A stretch of 35,105 nucleotides of DNA from DASUBN01 sp036263155 (GTDB taxonomy: Bacteria; Pseudomonadota; Gammaproteobacteria; Natronospirales; REEB76): assembly GCA_036263155.1 (NCBI GenBank), contig DATAHN010000069.1, positions 1-35,105 of the forward strand, written 5' to 3'. Positions within the stretch are counted from its first letter, which is position 1. Every line of letters begins with the position of its first letter. The translations under genes and the position numbers were made by a program. A model generated the notes under the pieces. The model worked only from the letters and a program-made list of their open reading frames with translations, had not been told where the DNA came from and searched no databases. This document shows positions 31,110 through 35,105 of this stretch, in pieces.

Positions 31110-31210
31110 ATTGCGCTTGGTATGACTTCGTTGCGCTTCGGCTCGCAACGCTCATGGACTTCATGTCCACTGCGCTCGCGCGCCTCGTTCTACCTGCGCT
31201 CGTAACGCTG
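31110..31210. repeat. Intergenic repeat and hairpin element between rne and the phosphatase gene
   Basis: Near-identical words TTGCGCTT (31111 and 31131) and TGCGCTCG (31171 and 31195) recur at short spacing. Two hairpins lie between them: GTTGCG-cttcggct-CGCAAC (31130-31149) and TGGAC-ttcat-GTCCA (31155-31169). The element lies in the 3-prime flanks of two converging genes. The order hairpin, AACGCTC, second hairpin, then a GCGCTC word is shared with 11024-11077, suggesting a dispersed intergenic repeat family. No reading frame here is convincing. Confidence 0.5.
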
Positions 31211-31223
31211 TGGCGGCTTCGCT

Positions 31224-31712
31224 TCAGATATGCTTTTTTCGGATCTCTTCAAGCAAGGCACGGCTGCCCTGCTCCACCAGGTCCAGGACCCTCTCGAATT
31301 CCCTTGCGCCGCCGTAGTAGGGATCCGGCACGTCGCTGATACCAGCCTCGGGAGAGTATTCCAGCAGCAGCTTGAGTTCCGCCTTGGCATCCTTGGGGCG
31401 CAGGGAGGCGAGACGCCGCAGGTTATCCCCGTCCATGGCGATCACGTAATCGAAATCATGGAAGTCCTGAGCCCGGGCCTGGCGGCCGCGATGGCTGGAG
31501 ATGTCCATACCGCGCTTCAAGGCCGCAGCGTGGGAACGCGGATCCGGCGGGTCGCCGATGTGGTAGGCGTGAGTGCCGGCGGAGTCGATGTGGATGTCCA
31601 GCTCCGGCGCCAGTTCCGCATGCAGCTTGCGGAACACACCTTCCGCCGTGGGTGAGCGGCAGATGTTGCCCATGCACACGAACAGGACGCTGACGCGATA
31701 CTTGCCAGCCAT
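31224..31712 (-). CDS. Low-molecular-weight protein-tyrosine phosphatase
   Basis: The 162-residue protein is a cytoplasmic phosphotyrosine phosphatase of the arsenate-reductase-like fold. The P-loop CMGNICRS (residues 13-20) gives the C-x5-R catalytic motif with nucleophile Cys13 and Arg19; the general-acid Asp is in 'VPDPYYGG' near residue 130. 'DSAGTHAYHIGDPPDPRSHAAALKRGMDISSHRGRQ' is typical. In other bacteria such enzymes act on tyrosine kinases of exopolysaccharide export (Wzb/Etp) or have housekeeping roles; no kinase gene is nearby, so the partner is unknown. The ATG at 31712 is 2 nt after the kdsB stop, so it belongs to the msbA-kdsB unit and may be coupled to it. The length is typical. 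Confidence 0.93.
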   Translation of the reverse strand: MAGKYRVSVLFVCMGNICRSPTAEGVFRKLHAELAPELDIHIDSAGTHAYHIGDPPDPRSHAAALKRGMDISSHRGRQARAQDFHDFDYVIAMDGDNLRRLASLRPKDAKAELKLLLEYSPEAGISDVPDPYYGGAREFERVLDLVEQGSRALLEEIRKKHI

Positions 31713-31714
31713 GT

Positions 31715-32467
31715 TCAGTGCTTCAGCAGGGACGCGACCCGTTTGAGGTCTTCCGGCGTATCCACACTGGGACCCGGGACTTGCCTAGCCACATCCACCG
31801 CGATGCTCATGCCGAGCCAGAGGGCCCGCAGCTGTTCCAGCTTCTCGATCTGTTCCAACTCACAGGGAGGCGTGGCGGAGAGGCGCTTGAGCGCACCCAC
31901 CCGGTAGCCGTAGATGCCGATGTGGCGCAGCGCACCGTGATGCTGCTGCTGGGAAACGAGACCTGAGGCTGCGCCATCCCTGTTCCAGGGGATGGGCGCC
32001 CGGCTGAAGTAGAGCGCCCGACCCTGCCCGTCCGGCACCACCTTCACCACGTTGGGATTCATGAACTCGGCCAGTTCATGGATGGGCGTGCAGAGCGTGC
32101 TCATGTCCGCACCGGACTCGAGCAGCTTCGCGGTCTGTTCGATGCATCCCGGGGGCATCATGGGTTCGTCCCCCTGCAGGTTCACTACCAGCGCGTCGTC
32201 GTCCCAGCCGCGGCGCGCCGCCACTTCGGCGATGCGGTCGGTGCCGGAGGCGTGGCTGGCGGCGGTCATCTCCGCCGCGACGCCCGCGGCGGCGCAGGCC
32301 GCGCGGATGCGCTCGTCGTCGGTGGCCACGATCACTTCTGCGGCGCCGCTGCGGCGCGCCGAGTCGCAGGCATGCAGGATCAGCGGCTTGCCGGCGAGGT
32401 CCGCCAGAGGCTTTCCCGGCAGGCGTTGCGCCGCATAGCGCGCGGGGATGACCACGGTGAAACGCAT
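31715..32467 (-). CDS. kdsB: CMP-Kdo synthetase (3-deoxy-manno-octulosonate cytidylyltransferase)
   Basis: KdsB activates Kdo with CTP to give CMP-Kdo for transfer to lipid A, in the cytoplasm. The 250-residue product opens with the nucleotide-binding 'VVIPARYAAQRLPGKPLADLAGKPLI'. It continues with 'VIVATDDERI', 'SGTDRIAEVA', 'VVNLQGDEPMMPP', 'NVVKVVPDGQGRALYFSRAPIPW', 'RHIGIYGYRVGAL' and the terminal 'VDTPEDLKRV', all typical. The ATG at 32467 follows the ycaR stop by 1 nt. The position after lpxK and ycaR is the standard gammaproteobacterial order. Identification is certain. Confidence 0.97.
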   Translation of the reverse strand: MRFTVVIPARYAAQRLPGKPLADLAGKPLILHACDSARRSGAAEVIVATDDERIRAACAAAGVAAEMTAASHASGTDRIAEVAARRGWDDDALVVNLQGDEPMMPPGCIEQTAKLLESGADMSTLCTPIHELAEFMNPNVVKVVPDGQGRALYFSRAPIPWNRDGAASGLVSQQQHHGALRHIGIYGYRVGALKRLSATPPCELEQIEKLEQLRALWLGMSIAVDVARQVPGPSVDTPEDLKRVASLLKH

Positions 32468-32468
32468 C

Positions 32469-32654
32469 TCAGAGCTTCTCGCCCGGCGCGATCTCGCGCG
32501 CCTCGCCTTCCAGCATCACCGGGATGCCGTCGCGGATAGGATAGGCCAGGCGGTCTGCCTTGCACACCAGTTCCCCCTCCGCCTTGCGGTACAGCAGCGG
32601 CCCCTTGCACAGGGGGCACACCAGAATCTCCAGCAGCTTGGGGTCGAGAGCCAT
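32469..32654 (-). CDS. ycaR: YcaR/Trm112-like small protein (UPF0434)
   Basis: The 61-residue protein belongs to the Trm112-like UPF0434 family: 'MALDPKLLEILVCPLCKGPLLYRK', then 'ELVCKADRLAYPIRDGIPVML'. One CxxC (residues 13-16) and a later single Cys are present; related eukaryotic/archaeal Trm112 proteins activate methyltransferases. The role in bacteria is unsettled, but the gene is nearly always between lpxK and kdsB, as here. The ATG at 32654 is 3 nt after the lpxK stop, and its stop is 1 nt before kdsB. Identification of the family is firm. Confidence 0.95.
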   Translation of the reverse strand: MALDPKLLEILVCPLCKGPLLYRKAEGELVCKADRLAYPIRDGIPVMLEGEAREIAPGEKL

Positions 32655-32657
32655 GTT

Positions 32658-33650
32658 TTAACCTTTCAATTTGCTTGTGATGTCGTCCAGGAGCCGCGCC
32701 GCCTCGGCAGCGTCGAACTCCGCCGCCGCTTCGAGGTACCAGTGTCGCGGCAGCGCCACGCCGGTACATTTTACGGCGTCTTTCTCGGTCATGAACACCG
32801 GCAGCGTATCGCCGAACTCAAGGTCCGCAGGGCCGGGCTGCGCGTGGTCCGGCAGCGCGCGCCCATCCACCGCGAGGCCACCGGCCCGCAGCGTGGCGAA
32901 GAACTGCTCCGGGTTACCGATGCCCGCCACCGCGTGCACGGACTGTCCCGCGAATGCGCTCAAGGGCTTACGCTCGCCATCGTGGAGAGACACCGCCATG
33001 TCTGCCTTGAGGCGCATGGACAGGGCCTCAGGCCAGGTGAAGCTGCCGCCCGGGACCTGCTTGATCACCACTTGCTGCACGCCCTGCAAGCGCGCCGCGC
33101 GTTCCCGCAGTGGACCCGCCGGCAGCAGCCAGCCGTTGCCCAAACCGCGGCTGCCATCCAGGAGCACGATCTCGTAGCGCCGCGGCAGCCGGTAATGCTG
33201 CAAGCCGTCGTCGCTGATGATCACGTCGACGCCTCGTTTCTCGACCAGCAGGCGCGCCGCCGCCACCCGGTCGCTCCCCGCCGCCACCGGCACGCCGCCG
33301 TGGCGTACCAGCAGCAGGGTCTCGTCCCCTGCTTCACGCGCGCCGGTATCGGCTGTCACGAGTCGGGCATGGCTCATGGCGGCGCCGTAGCCCCGTGTGA
33401 CGATGCCAGGCTTGAACCTGCGCTGTTCGAGGGATTGTGCCAACCAGATGACGAAAGGTGTCTTGCCAGTACCGCCCACGCTGATGTTGCCGGCCACGAT
33501 GACCGGCACCGGCAACTTCGCCACGGGGAAGATGCCGAGCGCGTAAGCGCCGCGGCGCAGGCCAGAGAGCAGCCAGAACAGCCAGCTGAGCGGGATCAAG
33601 AACCAGACAGGATGGGGCGAATACCAGCGGCGCAGCAGCCAGGCGGACAT
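32658..33650 (-). CDS. lpxK: Tetraacyldisaccharide 4'-kinase (LpxK)
   Basis: LpxK phosphorylates the 4' position of the tetraacyldisaccharide lipid A precursor at the inner face of the membrane. The 330-residue protein has an N-terminal membrane-associated helix (about 13-30, 'PVWFLIPLSWLFWLLSG'), Walker A 'VGGTGKTP' (58-65), 'GIVTRGYG', 'VIISDDGLQHYRL' with the catalytic Asp/His region, 'LLPAGPLRE' and 'MTEKDAVKC'. The ATG at 33650 is 3 nt after the msbA stop. The order msbA-lpxK-ycaR-kdsB matches E. coli. Identification is certain. Confidence 0.97.
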   Translation of the reverse strand: MSAWLLRRWYSPHPVWFLIPLSWLFWLLSGLRRGAYALGIFPVAKLPVPVIVAGNISVGGTGKTPFVIWLAQSLEQRRFKPGIVTRGYGAAMSHARLVTADTGAREAGDETLLLVRHGGVPVAAGSDRVAAARLLVEKRGVDVIISDDGLQHYRLPRRYEIVLLDGSRGLGNGWLLPAGPLRERAARLQGVQQVVIKQVPGGSFTWPEALSMRLKADMAVSLHDGERKPLSAFAGQSVHAVAGIGNPEQFFATLRAGGLAVDGRALPDHAQPGPADLEFGDTLPVFMTEKDAVKCTGVALPRHWYLEAAAEFDAAEAARLLDDITSKLKG

Positions 33651-33653
33651 GGT

Positions 33654-35105
33654 TCAGTCGCCGTCGCGGAACTGCAGGCGGTGCAGTGCCGCATACTGAC
33701 CGCCCTTGGCGAGCAGTTCCGCATGCTTGCCCATCTCTACGATGCGGCCCCGGTCCATGACCACGATGCGGCTTGCCTTCTCCACCGTGGAGAGGCGGTG
33801 CGCGATCACAAGCGTGGTGCGGCTCGCCATGAGGCCTTCCAGCGCTGCCTGGATGTGTCGTTCGGACTCGGAGTCCAAGGCCGAGGTGGCTTCGTCCAGG
33901 ATCAGCAAGGGCGCATCCTTCAGTAAGGCCCGCGCCACTGAGAGGCGCTGGCGCTCGCCACCCGAGAGCAGCACGCCCCGGTCCCCCACCACCGTATCCA
34001 GACCCAGGGGCAGGCGCTTGATGAAGGGCATTGCGTAGGCAGCCTCGGCGGCGGCCATGATGTCAGCCTCGCTGCGCCGGTCCATGGAACCGTAGGCGAT
34101 GTTGTTGCGGATGGTGTCGTTGAACAGCATCACGTCCTGGCTGACCATGGCTACCTGCTCCCGCAGGTTGCCGAGGGCGAATTCCCGGAGGTCATGGCCG
34201 TCCAGCAGGATCACACCTGAACTGGGGTCGTAGAAGCGGGGCAGCAGGCTCACCAGGGTGGACTTGCCGCTGCCGGACCGGCCCACCAGCGCGATGGTCT
34301 CGCCCGGGGCAGCCTTGAAGCTGATGCCGTGCAGCACCGCGCCCTTGGCCTCGGTATAGGCGAAGCCCACATCCCGGAACTCGAGTTCCCCTTGGGCGCG
34401 GGGCAGCGTGAAGCTGCCGCCCTCGTCCTCCACCTTGTCGTCGAGCAATTCAAAGATGCTCTGGCCGGCGGCAATGCCGCGCTGCATGGGCGCGTTGATG
34501 TCGGTGACGTGCTTGAGCGAGGGCAGCAGCAGCAGCGTCGAGCCCAGGAACGCCACGAACGCGCCAGGAGTCACGGACTTGTCGCCGAAGGCCATGGCGA
34601 TGACGCCGGCGATACCGAGTCCCGCGATCATCTGGATGATGGGGCTGGAGCCCGCGTTAACCAGCATCAGCTTCACGTTGAGGTAGCGGTTCTTCTCGTT
34701 CACTTCCTCGAAGCGCCTGCTCTCATGCTCACGCCCGCCGAAAAGCTTGACGATGCGCTGGCCGGTGATGACTTCGTCCGCCACCTTGGTGACGTCACCC
34801 ATGGAGTCCTGGATCCGGCGGCTGTAGCGGCGGAAGCGCTCGCTGATGTAGCGCACCAGCAGCGCGATCACCGGGCCCATCACCAGCATGAAAAGCGAGA
34901 GCTTCCAGCTCTGGTAGAACATCACCGTGACCAGGCCGATGATGGTGAGCCCGTCGCGCACCATCACGGTGACCGCGTTGGTGGTCGCCTCCGCCACCTG
35001 CTCGATGTTGTAGGTGATCTTGGACAGCAGCATGCCGGAGGACATGGCGTCGTAGTAGCGCGAGGGCAGGCGCAAGAGCTGGGCGAAAGTCTCCTGGCGC
35101 AGGCG
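33654..35105 (-). CDS. msbA: Lipid A export ABC transporter MsbA (5-prime end outside window)
   Basis: MsbA is a homodimeric ABC exporter that flips core-lipid A across the inner membrane. The open frame continues to the window edge, so about 100 N-terminal residues are missing; a TTG at 35075 is not a real start. Visible are the transmembrane region ('LLSKITYNIEQVAEATTNAVTVMVRDGLTIIGLVTVM', 'MQRGIAAGQSIFELLD') and a complete nucleotide-binding domain. That domain has Walker A GRSGSGKST, Q-loop 'VSQDVMLFND', signature LSGGERQR, Walker B 'LLILDEATSALD' and the switch His in 'VIAHRLST'. The gene is followed 3 nt later by lpxK, which separates MsbA from other ABC exporters. Identification is firm. 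Confidence 0.95.
   Translation of the reverse strand, partial: RLRQETFAQLLRLPSRYYDAMSSGMLLSKITYNIEQVAEATTNAVTVMVRDGLTIIGLVTVMFYQSWKLSLFMLVMGPVIALLVRYISERFRRYSRRIQDSMGDVTKVADEVITGQRIVKLFGGREHESRRFEEVNEKNRYLNVKLMLVNAGSSPIIQMIAGLGIAGVIAMAFGDKSVTPGAFVAFLGSTLLLLPSLKHVTDINAPMQRGIAAGQSIFELLDDKVEDEGGSFTLPRAQGELEFRDVGFAYTEAKGAVLHGISFKAAPGETIALVGRSGSGKSTLVSLLPRFYDPSSGVILLDGHDLREFALGNLREQVAMVSQDVMLFNDTIRNNIAYGSMDRRSEADIMAAAEAAYAMPFIKRLPLGLDTVVGDRGVLLSGGERQRLSVARALLKDAPLLILDEATSALDSESERHIQAALEGLMASRTTLVIAHRLSTVEKASRIVVMDRGRIVEMGKHAELLAKGGQYAALHRLQFRDGD

Noticed and set aside
31154..31339. 61-codon plus-strand frame after rne
   Set aside because: It crosses the repeat element and runs antisense into the phosphatase gene; no ribosome-binding site or similarity.
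1..35105. CRISPR arrays, tRNA or rRNA genes, insertion sequences or prophage
   Set aside because: No regularly spaced repeats, cloverleaf, transposase, integrase or phage genes were seen on either strand.

Overview
This is GC-rich chromosomal DNA, about two thirds G+C by eye, with core bacterial genes packed on both strands. Gene content and order point to a gammaproteobacterium. The run rne / rluC / yceF / yceD-rpmF-plsX-fabH has the same order and orientations as in Escherichia coli. The msbA-lpxK-ycaR-kdsB group is the usual gammaproteobacterial lipid A/Kdo cluster. The ftsK-lolA and aat-bpt-infA-clpA-clpS neighbourhoods, the COG3146 protein after trxB and the secreted BNR-propeller protein fit a Xanthomonadales/Nevskiales/Steroidobacterales-like lineage. 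That finer placement is inference only.

Layout. 1-4079 (minus): ald, ftsK and lolA, which cover amino-acid oxidation, chromosome translocation at division and lipoprotein transport. 4349-8205 (plus): trxB, a COG3146/DUF482 gene, aat, bpt and infA, nearly gapless and closed by a bidirectional terminator. 8268-10885 (minus): clpA and clpS. 11128-13353 (minus): a CHASE2-class III nucleotide cyclase. 13527-20110 (plus): gspC-gspD-gspE-gspF of a type II secretion system, then a small predicted outer-membrane beta-barrel gene where gspG would be expected. 20219-23404 (plus): a 1061-residue exported protein with many Asp-box (BNR) motifs, ended by a second bidirectional terminator. 23473-26268 (minus): yceD-rpmF-plsX-fabH. 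26398-26988 (plus): yceF. 26985-27938 (minus): rluC. 28359-31037 (plus): rne with a roughly 350-nt leader. 31224-35105 (minus): msbA (5-prime end outside the window), lpxK, ycaR, kdsB and a low-molecular-weight tyrosine phosphatase gene.

How the genes work together. Aat and Bpt attach Leu/Phe to N-termini, ClpS recognises the resulting N-degrons and ClpA unfolds the proteins, so most of an N-degron pathway surrounds infA; clpP is not here. GspC/D/E/F provide clamp, outer-membrane channel, ATPase and inner-membrane platform of a secretion machine. Its pseudopilins and GspL/M are absent from this stretch, and an outer-membrane protein and a large exported propeller follow instead. YceD/L32/PlsX/FabH link ribosome assembly to phospholipid and fatty-acid initiation. 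MsbA/LpxK/KdsB build and export lipid A-Kdo.

Most unusual items: (i) an ATATATA tract recurs just upstream of start codons at three intra-operon junctions in GC-rich DNA; (ii) a near-consensus promoter ends 9 nt before the yceD ATG, and a similar -10 box lies 7 nt before clpS, which suggests leaderless mRNAs; (iii) the split gsp operon carries a beta-barrel gene and a propeller gene; (iv) the rne leader is long and structured, with a repeated 11-mer; (v) two intergenic palindrome clusters share one architecture. I found no CRISPR array, tRNA, rRNA, insertion sequence or prophage gene.
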